From NCBI GenBank assembly GCA_947179485.1, contig OX359246.1:51935632-51999631 (forward strand): a DNA stretch of 64,000 bases, given 5' to 3'. The position numbers and the translations under genes were made by a program. The stretch is from Allacma fusca. Lineage: Eukaryota > Arthropoda > Collembola > Symphypleona > Sminthuridae. The notes beneath the pieces are model-generated. The model was not told where the DNA came from. It made no database searches and worked only from the letters and a program-made list of their open reading frames with translations. Of the stretch, positions 43,148-54,299 are shown piece by piece (positions within the stretch are counted from its first letter, which is position 1; the number at the start of each line of letters is the position of its first letter).

Positions 43148-43913
43148 AAAGATGAGCAAATGAAGCGCCTATAGCCTGCCTATTTTCTTTCAAAAATTAT
43201 CACCATCCTATATAGGCCAATAGGATGTTTCCACGAAAAGAAGAGCCTTAATACCAAGGGTCAAGTACTCTAACTGCCTGCCTATTAGCCTATATCTGTC
43301 CTAATGTGCATGGCTTGCCTGCCTATATTTACTGTATAGCTTCTGACAGCGCGTTGCCAGCCTATATAGGCGATATAATTGAGTTTTAGATAGTGCAAAG
43401 GTGCAAACCGTATGCAATGATCACATGCAGTTGGAATTTGGAATGTCAATGTAGGGGTTTGATTTGATTAATGCAGTAGTAAAGTAACCTACATAGTATC
43501 CAGTTATCCAGTGGTAATAAACATGGACGATTATGCATGTACTGCGGTATATGTACATGTGTATATACTCTGGTAATTACTTGTATCTGGTATCAACTAA
43601 TTCCCGCCTCATTGGCTGTCCGTCTCTGCAAACGTTGTTCCAAAGACCTTGTAATCCTAGCATAATCAATCCGTGCTTTGAGAATGTTCCGCTCACCACT
43701 AATGCCTAGCGTTTACTTGAACAAGCATGTAGCCCGCCTGAATAGCCCAGTCCCTTGTTCAGAAGTATCCAAATGGCCTAGATTTTCCCTAAGCCTATAA
43801 TGTAGTGGTGATTGCCCAGCGTAGAAACTCGGCTAGATTTTTATCCCAACTTGCAGCATTCTAGAGCCTTAGCCTATTATAGGGCCTAGAATCTAGGCAG
43901 GCGCCCATGTTTG
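43148..43913. mobile_element. hAT-type MITE, CAAAGATG family (GCCTATA motif), copy 2
   Basis: Left terminus CAAAGATGAGCAAATG and right terminus, inverted, CAAACATGGGCGCCTG. Exact 8-bp target duplication ACTCTACC (43140-43147, 43914-43921). The arms repeat GCCTATA, TAGCCTG and CCTAG. It resembles 8377-9238 in terminus and motif, not in the centre. Confidence 0.88.
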
Positions 43914-43921
43914 ACTCTACC

Positions 43922-44508
43922 TGTTACATTTTACACTTCTGCATGGCTTTTTCACAAATAGTTCTTTTTCGTAGTAATAAAAATGGAAAGAAAGGCAGCA
44001 TCATTTGTTAATGATTATTACGACTACAATATAAATTTACAATTACAAAAAAAATGAAAGACGCGTTCCAGCGTATTCTGTGGAATAACTACGTAACGCA
44101 AAAGGGAAAAATGAATTAATTTGTTCAAAAGGTGGAATGATTCCGAATTTTCTGTAGTTTTCCAGCAAGTAAAATCTATAATTTTGAGCATTCCAGGACC
44201 TTTTTTACTGGGGAACCACAAAACGAAAATAAACCAAAAATAAGCATTTAGCACTTCTTTGACAACATATACACTGAAAATGTTGTTATTAATAAAAATA
44301 TTAAAGTAATAAGTACTACAAGTAAATTATGTCAGTTTTACATAAGCTTGAAGAACAATTAGTTAGGTTTGAGGTATGTCTATTATTTTAGTTTTTGATA
44401 TTAATAAAATCAGTTATTTCTATGATGATTATACACACGCATTGGAAGTTGAAGAGATTTGACGATTCATATATTTTCAAAGGTTTTTTTACTGATTATC
44501 TTGTCAGA
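43922..44508. other. Spacer before the MULE, no gene seen
   Basis: AT-rich. The terminal repeat of the MULE should lie here but I could not define it. Confidence 0.3.
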
Positions 44509-46867
44509 ATGGAGGGAATCAAAAGAGCTAGATTGGAACAAGATCATTCAACTGTCTCAAGTTCATCCGAAGATGACGATTTTCAGACCTTTTCAACAAG
44601 TAGTCACAAAATCCATCCGAAATTCAATTCACCATCAAAGACTCATCATCATGTCATAAAGAACAGGTTGAATTGCGTACAGTGTTCATACAGCAGCAAT
44701 GAAAAATGCAATTTGAGACGCCATTTAAGAATTCATGAGAAGGAAATACAAAGCCCTCAGGAGTTTGAATGTGCGAAATGCAAGTACAAGACACGAAAGA
44801 CATAGTAATTGGAAGCAGCATTTGTCGTCACAGAAGCATCAAAGTTTGAGCAATGGCACATTCATTGGAAACACTCTTGCTTGTCCTGAATTGAATTGCA
44901 CGTTTGCAGCCAAGCGAATGGGGACTCTATACTTCAACCTTTCAAACGAACATGAGAAAAACATCGAAGTGGAGACACTGAATTTTGCAAATGAAGACCA
45001 ATTCAAAGATTGGAAATCAAGTTTGCAAGCTACCAACAGTTGTAAGTACATCAAAAGTCCATCCAAAAACAATACCCAATTGTAGATCTGTCATCGAAGC
45101 GGTGTGTATGAGGAAAAGCAAGATCGCCTTCGTGAAATGAAGAAACTTGGGACAGTTAAGTGTGGCAGAATTTGCGCATCTCGTATCCGAGTCAGCCAGG
45201 GCATAAACGACATCAAAGTGGAGTACTGGAAAACGCATATGGGCCATGGTATTGAGCCTGGAAAAGTAGGTATTGCGTCTCCACAAAAGCAATTGCTTGC
45301 TGCGTCACTGAAAGAAGGTGTTCCAAAGCACAAAATCATTCAAAACATCCAGCAGACTCACAGTGGAAACATCACGGCAATGTCTTTGGTCACCAGTCAG
45401 GACTTGGTGAACATAGGTAAAAAATATGCAGTATCAAAACACATACACCTCGACAGCAATGATGCAAAAAGCATCCATCTGAAATATCTGGATCTAAAAC
45501 AATCGGGTGATAATAGCATATTTTTTTTATAAACCTAACGGCGAACTTTCAGCACAGTACCCAACACTTAAAGAAAGTGATTTTGTGATGGCTTATATGA
45601 ACAACGGACAGGCTCATTTGTTGAAAACTGCTGGAAAACGACTGTTATGCATTGATTCAACGCTCGGCACAAATTCGTATGGCTTTGAAATGACGACACT
45701 AATGACCACCGATGACGAATTTGAGGGCTTCCCGCTTGTATTCTTCTTCCATTCAAGTAAAAGCCAAATAACATACACAGCATTCTTGGAGGCTTTGAGT
45801 CAAGAAGTAGGAGTCATTCAAACAGATACTTTTATGTCTGACGACGAACCAGCATTTTATAACGCTTGGAAGGCAGTGATGGGATCAGCTCAGAAGAAAT
45901 TACTGTGTTCATGGCATGTTTTGCATAACTGGAATAAAAAGGTTTCTTGTTTGGATAGTATTTACGGGGTAAGAAGGTTAAACGGTTAGATGAAGGGTTT
46001 CATGCTGTGTTGGACTACCTTCACCAGCGGCAATTCGATCGTATAATTTTAGATTACCGGGGCAAAGTCACTACTAAAGATCACGCATTGCGACTAGCTC
46101 ATAGCCGCACTAAGCATATTTCCCTTGAACTCATCTCTGAAGTTGCAGATAGTTGGGAATGCAAATCGTTCTCCCAAGCACCCACCACGTACAACTTGTG
46201 GAAGGCATTAGACCATTGCATTTGCCAAACCAGATGCTTGAAATGTAGTACATGCATTCATATGTACAAATGTTCGTGCCTTGAAAACTCCATCCGAAAC
46301 AATATGTGTAAACACATTCACCTACTGTGTAAATATCTTGCTCAAAATCCCCAACTGGAATCAAGCGATGACGAACCCGATCTAGTCATCGATACAAATG
46401 CATTTGTGGAGCAGCGTCACGAGGAAATGCAATTTCACTTAATGGACTTAAACAAAAATGCTTCGAACTGTGACGAAAGATACTCCAATGAAACTGTTAA
46501 AGAACAGCTACAAAATGTCCTTGAAATTGCAGCTACTAATGAAGATTACAAGATAATTCACAAATGCCTGTCAGATGCATTGGAGCAAATGCAAATTAGA
46601 AAGTCTGCATTAGGCTCATTTCCACGAAGTCAACATCAACAACCGGGAAACACAAATGTTGAAAAACAAATGCCTTTCATTCCAAGAAAGACGAGATTCA
46701 TACATACCAAAAAACCAGACCATTTTGATCGTCAAAACATCATGACTGACTTACTTCCAGTTAGACTTCTTCCTTCTACACATGCCTCACTCCCAAGCCC
46801 AAGTGCAGTGCAGATTTACACAGAAACAGATATTCCATGTGCTGAAGAAATGGAAGTTGAAATATAA
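44509..46867 (+). pseudogene. MULE (Mutator-like) transposase with C2H2 fingers and SWIM domain, frameshifted
   Basis: Starts MEGIKRARLEQDHST. C2H2-type fingers follow (CVQCSYS..HLRIHE; CAKCKYKT..WKQHLSSQKH; CPELNCTF..NEHEK), then a FLYWCH/FAR1-like block (FKDWKSSLQA..ICHRSGVYEE). The MULE catalytic core is at 45537-45960: CIDSTLGTN (first Asp), EGFPLVFFF, MSDDEPAFYNAW (second Asp) and LLCSWHVLHNW. A SWIM zinc motif (YKCSCLENS..NMCKH) is near 46265-46310, followed by an acidic/polar tail ending at TAA 46865. Breaks are a frameshift near 44800, a TAG at 45083, a frameshift in a run of eight T near 45522, and a frameshift near 45970-45985. All parts are present in order, so the copy is a fairly recent corpse. 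MULE transposases cut and paste DNA with long inverted repeats; those were not found. Confidence 0.88.
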
Positions 46868-47606
46868 TGAGCTTATTTAATACAGCTTATTAGAAGTATA
46901 TTAAGTTCTGTTTTCACAATTAATATGTCAATACGTTAAATCAATATTTTTAGGAACTGTAATGATTATAATGTAATTTGTTGTATGTTACTTTAAAACC
47001 ATGTGGATACATACTATTATATTATTGTCTAATTTAGAGTTGAATTCGTTTAGTTTCGAATTTGGTTGTTTCGAATTGGATTTTGTAATATCTACATTTA
47101 TTTTAGTACTGTATATAATTGAACGTCATTGTTGCAAGTAGGTTGTGCTTGCACTTTGTCTAATTAGCTAAACGATTTGATAGTAGTAATAAAAATTTTC
47201 CGTTAGTTTTTAATGTTTTTGAACGTTATCGTATTGTATCGTACCATTTGGCCCAACGGGTACTACTGATAAATAGCAAAGCAACTGTTGTCGACTGAGC
47301 GCGCTTAACGTTGCCTTGGTGGTAAATGTAGTCTTCAACTGCGTGTGTATTTCTTCGCAGTTCCTTCCGAGGATGTCAAACTGTTGACTGGTAAGAGTAC
47401 AATAAGTACTACGTAGTGATTGATAAGCATCTGTTGCCGCCTGAGTGCGCTTAACGTTGCCTTGTCTGCGACCGTGTTTGTTGATACTTTTTGTCAATCG
47501 CAGTGTTTGTTACAATTGAACAATACGAGTCATGACCTCGTTGCTTCTGCAATGTTTTAATAACAATTTCTGGGCATCACGTTTTGTTGTAAACATATAG
47601 GCGTTT
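46868..47606. repeat. MULE 3' flank with a ~144-bp-spaced duplication
   Basis: Non-coding. TGTTG(T/C)CG(A/C)CTGAG(C/T)GCGC followed by TTAACGTTGCCTTG occurs at about 47287 and 47431, with ATAAGTACTACG/GTACTACTGATA words before each, so a unit of about 144 bases is partly duplicated. This makes a 95-codon minus-strand ORF without known domain. Confidence 0.5.
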
Positions 47607-48335
47607 TTGTACATGTCGATCCATGTGCTTACAGGTCTTTTGAAATGGTATACTCCGTTGTCGGACCTGAGCGACAAAGCCCGGCGAAACCGTGCTGCTG
47701 ACGTCGTTTCCGAGTTCCCCGAGGCTTGGAAAGCTTCGAAGCCTCACGAGGAAACCGGCACGAATTGGACAGCCAATCTGATGGCCAACCATCTTGGGTA
47801 TCTTGGTCGTTGTGTTACAAAGTGTGCGCGCAAGCCACTAAACAAGCAAATGATTTGTACACAGTGTACCCGAACGAGGTCTTGGGCCCAAAGGTTGAGG
47901 TCGAACGACGATCGTGATGCCTCCACCGAATTTAGTCATCCGCCAGCCTGGCATGGACATCGACACCAGGCTTGATAGTGACGTGATGACGAGTATCGGG
48001 AAAGGGACAATCATCGAAGGTCGTCTGGGGCCCGTGAACTACCTTGGGGTATATCCTTCCATTCGGGTGGATTAGTAAGACACGACTTTAGAAAAATGTA
48101 AACACATGTAGCAATACATTCACAACATAATGTTTCCTTGAAATTCTAGTTTGAAGGAGTACCAATTCAAGACTGGAGGGACTTGAAGAGGGAAAAGAAG
48201 AAGCAGTGTAGGAACGACGAGAGAGTGAAACAACGTAGGTGCCAAAAAGTTTATGCCAAAAGGGCTGCCAGAGCGGAGGCGAAGAAAATAGGACCGAGTC
48301 TTCCTCAACGGAGTCCGGTCGACAAAATAGTGTAG
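47607..48335 (+). pseudogene. Unknown basic protein gene, frameshifted, two exons
   Basis: Higher in GC than its surroundings. In three successive plus frames it reads KARRNRAADVVSEFPEAWKA, TGTNWTANLMANHLGYLGR; then ANDLYTVYPNEVLGPKVEVE; then MPPPNLVIRQPGMDID and GKGTIIEGRLGPVNYLG. A donor GTATAT follows. An acceptor TAG near 48148 joins FEGVPIQDWRDLKRE and a very basic tail (KKKQCRNDERVKQRRCQKVY, AKRAARAEAKK), ending at TAG about 48333-48335. No domain was recognised. The basic tail resembles that of the gene at 48971-50083. It could belong to an unrecognised transposon or be a decayed host gene. Confidence 0.45.
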
Positions 48336-48970
48336 ATTATTCATGAAATCCGAAACCACTAAATAAATTTAATGTTATAAAATTTAATACACATTATACC
48401 GATGAAATCATGTACTGTATTTCCCAGTAGTGTACTTTTGTAGGATGTAATTATAAACTTTTGTCTAGTTTGCTTTCCAACCGCATAATTACATTATATT
48501 ACATTGTAATAACTTTACAGATAAGTAATTACTGGTTTATATTGCTACTAGTTTGTTTCAATACTGCTATTACAATAAAACACTCGTTGTACGTATTATG
48601 ACATCATTATATAAATTCTCCCTTAGAAATTGGCTACAATATTGTATAAATAAACATCTAAAGCATTTCATTGTGTAAATAAAATTTGCCTGCTTTATTT
48701 TTTACAACGATGATATTGAACGTTTTCGACTCTTAAGTTGGTCACATATCGACATTGCAGAAATCTGCCGACAGATTTTGTATAGTTGTTTTACTCAAGT
48801 GATTTCATTTGCTTTAACAATCATATTTTTTAATTTAACCTGTTATTTCAATATTCGTTACCTAGATGTTCGTAATTCTGAGGATTTTAATGACAAATGT
48901 TCTGATATTGCAGCTGATATGATTCTGGGTTAATTTTAATTCATTTCCTCTTTTTGTATTGCTTTATCAG
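48336..48970. other. Spacer, no gene seen
   Basis: AT-rich DNA between the two small genes. Confidence 0.3.
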
Positions 48971-50083
48971 ATGCCCAGGTATACGTGGATTCCGAAAGTA
49001 CCTGCGTACTTTCCTCAGAGTTACAGTCCTCCCAAACAACTGCCTCTTCCCCCAGGTCTTCGATTTGTAAGTCTTCTTATTTCCTTATACCATTGTTGAT
49101 AATATCATAGTTTAATTATTACTAAACCGACTAGTGCCGACGACAGGAAGGTAATGTATGTGTAGCTGTAAGGTTTCACAGAGGGTCCTGAGTCCTGGGT
49201 GTAATCACAATTACAATAATCCAGGATTATTGGAAATTGTGAAAATTGTGCACATATTAATCCGTATTCCAACGTTTATTTATGTAGAACAACCACTTCT
49301 GACAATACTAAGATTATAACAGACAATATTGTTTCTTGCATAGCGCAAAATGGACGTTATTTTCGAAAAAACGATTGACTGGTGGGCCAATGACGCCCCT
49401 TACCCGTACGTCGATCCAAGGGACCTTACCAAAAAAGCCCGCGAAACAACAACGGATCCGAAGTCCGTGGTCAATGCTGAAGATGTTGACAAGCTGCCAC
49501 AGGAGGTAAAACTTGATGGAAATATTTTTATCCCATTATTTGTATTATTATATTAACCAGTTGTGACATGAAACCGTTTTTTAAAATAAGCTTACAACAT
49601 TCTACAAGACGTCAACTAAACCTTCACATTACGAGACTTCGTTATTTCCGTGAGGAGTATAAAAATGTACAAGCTAGTTATACATATTCTTTTCATCAGT
49701 TTCGTTCTGATTATGTCATCAGGATGAAGGTTTTGTCATTCAATTAAAGTTACATACTAATTTTAAACTGTTACTATTCGGCAGGTTGACGCAATTTCTG
49801 TGGAGGAAGATTTAAATTTACCTGACGAATCACAGTCCGTGAATATTGAGGTATTTTTATGTACTTAAACGGCAGCTCTCTTATTTTGTTTGCAATTTAT
49901 TAACATTTGTAATTTACATTTTATTTTCACACAGGTTTCAAAGCAGGAAAAGCGTCGTCTTGACCAGAAAATAAGGCGAAACACGGAATCTGGGCGTATT
50001 ACTCAGCATCAGCGGCGTAATTTTCAGCGTTACGCAAAGAAAAATGCGAAAAAATATCAATATGTGCAAACCAACAAAGTTTA
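48971..50083 (+). CDS. Unknown small spliced gene with basic C-terminus (four exons)
   Basis: Exons 48971-49066, 49344-49505, 49785-49850 and 49936-50083, all joined in phase 0 with GT..AG borders and no stop, ending at TAA. The protein is MPRYTWIPKVPAYFPQSYSP.., then MDVIFEKTIDWWANDAPYPY and DPRDLTKKARETTTDP, a short acidic exon (VDAISVEEDLNLPDESQ) and a basic end (KQEKRRLDQKIRRNTESGRI, QRRNFQRYAKKNAKKYQY). It is about 157 residues. I recognise no domain. The phase-0 exons and the lack of breaks suggest a real or recently active gene. The basic tail parallels that of 47607-48335 upstream, so they may be a divergent pair. Exon borders were predicted by eye; an alternative start is the ATG at 49350. 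Confidence 0.5.
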
Positions 50084-50425
50084 ATTTTACAGGGTGTTAC
50101 ACAGATTATACCTATATTATTATCAACTACAATAAAATAACAATTTGAGCATTTAAGGAATTCTCGACACCAAAAATAATATTATTTTAATGGCATTATT
50201 TATGCAGGTACATTACGGCAATGCAAGTACGCAGGAATATTTTATCACAGTTATTGATCTTACAAGTCATGTTTCAACTAAAAACTTGAAATTGCAGATT
50301 ACGTAAATTAATTTCATACATAAATTAAATGTAAGAATTTCTACATATATATGGTGCAAATATTCTTCCAGATAGCGAGAATGCTAATGAACCATGACAG
50401 GTCAAAAATATTTGACAATACAATG
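50084..50425. other. Spacer, no gene seen
   Basis: AT-rich sequence after the small spliced gene. Nothing was recognised. Confidence 0.3.
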
Positions 50426-50442
50426 CACTGGTGCCCGCGAGG

Positions 50443-50600
50443 TTGACTAGTCTAGTCTATTCTTTTGGAGGATTGTCCTTGCCTATTCAATTCTAGTCTA
50501 TTCTGGTACGAATTTCTTCGCGCTAGTCTAGTCTAGTCCTATTCACACTTTTTCTTAAAATTCCTAGTCTATTCCTAGTCAATTCCTATTCAAGACTCGA
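50443..50600. repeat. TAGTCTAGTCTATTC motif array
   Basis: GACTAGTCTAGTCTATTC, CTAGTCTATTC and CTATTC words iterate, related to the arrays at 19021 and 21498. A small mirrored piece (CTAGTCAAGTCTATTCTATTC) is at 51748-51768, so 50443-51768 may be one element. Termini were not defined. Confidence 0.55.
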
Positions 50601-51747
50601 TCTAAAAACAATTCCGAGAATCGCTCAAATGTAATGAACGAGGGACTGCGCTGATACTGGTCTTAGATTCAGAAGTGACTTTAACGATGACTAATCGTCA
50701 CAAATACAATATTGGCAGATTTTTTCAGCACTGCTGTCACTCTCCGGTTGAGTGTATTTACTTGTGCAGAACAAAAATGAGTATAAATGAAACCTCAAGC
50801 ACTTATGAACTAAAAATAACTGCTGATAATTAAAAACGATAATTTAAGCTGACTGTAATAGACGCACGCGGGTTTTATTAAAAATTGGTTCACATGCAAT
50901 ATTTCAGTAGCGGATTGAAAAACTGAACGAATTTTTGTTAGCAAACCACTAGTACCCGAGGTATGAGAGGTAAGAGGTCGCGTTCACTTCGTTATAATTG
51001 CAATGATCAGTTCCGTGAGCAATCCTGCACTTGTTCAACCACAACAATTACCTAATAGTGTCCTTGATTAAATCACTTTCAAGTTTTCCTAATTTTGGTT
51101 AGGCTAGACTTTCCATTCTCATCGCCTATCACACCACGTTGGTATTCAATTTTGGACGGTCAGGTTAGTTTTTATAAGCTAAAATCCAAAATTATTTTTC
51201 GTAATCTACTCCTGAAGTATTGCATGTGTAAAAATTTTAATCAAAACAAAAAAGGAGCGACTAAAAAAGTTGATCCCAAATGGTAAACTTAAAAAATCAA
51301 GTCTTCATGCGGTAATATTTCCATTTTTGTTTAAAAAGCTATACAATACTTGCAAAACGTCATAAATGGACTAAGCAAGTCTTTGGTGCAGGGCTAAAAT
51401 GAATTAGATGCGTTTTTGGTTACAAGTAAAATGTTCAACAAGTTTCGCAAAAAGTAAAATTATCTACATGAAAATGTATTTGTACAGAGTGTACATAATT
51501 TTGTATTCAGTCTTAAATGAATCTTGTTTATACTCACAATCAGCCTCTTCAACGATGAAATACTACTTGGCAGCTGCTGCTGGAGTGCAAAAAGCAAGGA
51601 TACACTTTCGTTTCCATGCGTAAATGTTGTGTACACACTTATGACGAAAAAATACAGTATGGAATATTTCTATGAAAACGGGTGCTTGTGCTTGCACTAT
51701 GCAGCTTAATTTGAGCGAAATCTGTGAGCAGGAATAGGTATATTTTC
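50601..51747. other. Interior or spacer, no gene recognised
   Basis: Short ORFs only. No domains were recognised. Confidence 0.3.
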
Positions 51748-51789
51748 CTAGTCAAGTCTATTCTATTCTGGGTGTTCTCATTATGTTAT

Positions 51790-51900
51790 TTGCCCGCCCA
51801 AAATGCCAGGGCATTTTGGGCATTTTCATTTCTGGGCGCGGGTGCATTTTTGGCAAGGGCATTTTCATTCGAGGACAATTGGGCATTTTGGGCAGTGTAG
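51790..51900. repeat. GGGCATTTT motif cluster
   Basis: GCCCAAAATGCC, GGGCATTTTGGGCATTTTC and GGGCATTTTCATT iterate over about 100 bases. It is related in motif to the GGCATTTT element at 38322-41324. Confidence 0.6.
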
Positions 51901-52465
51901 TGGAATAAAATAGTACAATTGGTAAAATATTGCAGTCGATTTGAAAATGTCCTTGTAATTTTGACGGAAAAGCGTCCTGAATGCCTTGCCAGGAATTTTA
52001 TTGTTGCGGTTTTGGCTTATGTAACGACGTAAAATCAACTTCCTTCATCCTGGATATATGAATATATACCCGTATGTATTCATATTGATGATGGGAGAAA
52101 CATGTTTTCTGTTCAAAATAGACCCCGTACAGTAATTTTTTGTCTACATAGATAAACTAAACAACCAATATTTGGGGACATGTGTGGAGAATGCACATAC
52201 GCTGGTTTTATTTGAGCTATTTTTCCAGTAATTAGGGCCGAATATATTTTTATTGTGCACATCAATCATGCTCTGATTTAAATTGATTTTCAATGGAGAG
52301 ACAAATTATATCACCCCATGTCATTGAAATTAAATTGATTTTTCAATGTTTCTGCAATTAAAATTAACGAACAAGCGAATAATCAGACCAAAGTTGCCAA
52401 AGAATGTCCAAGTTTTGAAAGTAGTTTCGTATTACTGCTCCCAGGAAATGTTGATACCTTGAAGA
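51901..52465. other. Spacer, no gene seen
   Basis: AT-rich. Nothing was recognised. Confidence 0.3.
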
Positions 52466-52467
52466 CT

Positions 52468-52596
52468 GGTACACACTGCGCTGAAACCAGCACTCTATCA
52501 ATGCAGCATAGAGTTTGTAAGCCCATACGAAGCGAGAAATCGCCTAAGTTCTGTCATTTTTCAGCTTGCGTTCTCAGGATTTACGTCCTAGTCATT
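52468..52596 (-). repeat. Dispersed repeat with tRNA-like segment, copy 2
   Basis: Inverted copy of 42140-42276, near-identical from GAAGACTGGTACACACTGCG to CTCAGGATTTACGTCCTAGT. Similarity ends within the B-box-like region, where the two copies diverge. Confidence 0.65.
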
Positions 52597-53460
52597 TATA
52601 GCAGGTCATACACGGGTATTGTCGTTCAAGAAAAAGCAACGTCTTGGTGTAAGAAAAGTTACGTTTACTCTGACACCTAAGGAAATTCCAATTGCCGGAG
52701 TACCAACAGAAGGTTGCGTAACAATTAGAAATGCAATCAAATTTGATTTAATTCTAAAATTTTAGATTTCTTATTAACAGCGATCAATCGAGATTCAAAT
52801 ATTTTATGCATTTACGAATGCATTAATGGAAGGGTTTCCAATTTTGCAAAATTTAAGATACGTTAATTCCTCTCGTAACAGCATGAAGTAAACCATTGCC
52901 GCGTTCAAAAAATCAAATTGGATTTTCTAAGGACAAAATTATTTACTCAAATTTCAAGATTTGTTTTAAATAATCTAACGTTGTTTGTAAGAAATAATTT
53001 TATCGGTGTTCAGAGACGAGCTACTCAGCAGATGTCTTTGCCACTGAAAATAAAATACCCAAAACTGGTCGTCTATTCATGACCACAATTCGCAACGTAG
53101 AACTGCTGAATAGATCCTCTGAACGCCAATGTTTCTACAAACCCGCTATAAAAGATATTCGATAAAGATTTCTGTCTGGGAACATAACATTTGTCTCTGT
53201 ATCATGTTGTTGATGATTGTGACTGCTAGTCAATGATACAATTGCTGATTATCTGGACAATTTCATTTTAAATGGGATAATCACATATTTTGCTACATCG
53301 TCGCTTATATGGGCTTGGGTGGAAACAACGCTATGAAACACACTGTATAAAATTAAAATCAGTAAAGACATTTCCAAGTGCGACCCTTTGCTCACGAATT
53401 AGAATTTAAAACCTCTAAAAGATTTCCCGCGCAAAACAGGGGCAGGTGGTCCAAACGTTT
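52597..53460. other. Spacer, no gene seen
   Basis: AT-rich. Nothing was recognised. Confidence 0.3.
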
Positions 53461-53479
53461 GGTCTCATTGGGACATTGG

Positions 53480-54161
53480 CAGTGCATGTACAAGATGAAG
53501 TGGACTATAAGTATTTTAAGTCATGGTCAATTTTGGGTCATGGTCAAGCTAAAAATTAATTATAATTTGAGAATTCAAGTCATGATCAGGAAATGTATAA
53601 ACTTGATCATGATGCTTGAAGTCAAGTAAGCATCATGGTTAGGCTGCAGAATATTACTTGATTGCCAAGTCATGTTCAAGGTCAAGTCTTGTAACATAGA
53701 AACTTGACCATGAACAATGAGTGTACATATTCAAGTAACACGCAAATTCTTAGTTTTATTTTTCAAAACGTGATCAGCATGCAAAATAAATTTATAAATT
53801 TATAAGTTTTAATAACAGCGCGCATTAATATTATTTGCTCCAATGAGAAAGATTCGTTTATAAATCATTTTGAGATGAACGTTTGATGGATTTTTAGATT
53901 GTTAATAATTATCGTAAATTAGGAACACGTGAAAACAAAAGATATCGAATTAGTTTAACAATATGAATCTACATGTACATATATATTTTCGGTTCAGGTC
54001 TTGGTCAAGTCAAGTGTACTTTTCGTTGTACATGATCTTGTTGAAGTGACGCAAAATGTACTTGATTATGAAATTTCAAGTAATTACCTATACATGAGTC
54101 GCCATGTTTCTAGATTCTGTGAAAGAAATACTACACTTTCATGGTCAAGTCTGAGTTTTAA
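53480..54161. mobile_element. Element with ACTTGACC/GGTCAAGT motif arms, flanked by an 11-bp direct repeat
   Basis: Both ends iterate ATGGTCAAG and TCAAGTCATG words as in 30343-32443. The sequence TGGGACATTGG occurs on both sides (53469-53479, 54162-54172), probably including the target duplication. The left end starts CAGTGCATGTACAAG, but the right end does not mirror it. It appears inserted in the dispersed repeat that continues at 54162-54245. Confidence 0.6.
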
Positions 54162-54245
54162 TGGGACATTGGGCTAGGTACCTCAGCTCACACAAAATTG
54201 CATTCCGATCCCGAGTTGGCATTGGGCGGGGGTTACTTGTAGGTG
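54162..54245 (-). repeat. Dispersed repeat, GGGATCGGAATG segment, copy 2
   Basis: Inverted match to 41693-41790 (TGGGACATTGGGC..AGGTACC..CATTCCGATCCC..GGGGGTTACTTG). Confidence 0.7.
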
Positions 54246-54299
54246 CTTCGTTTTTCAAAATGTTTTAGCTCATGTTCAGCATGCTTACTTAAATTTGTC

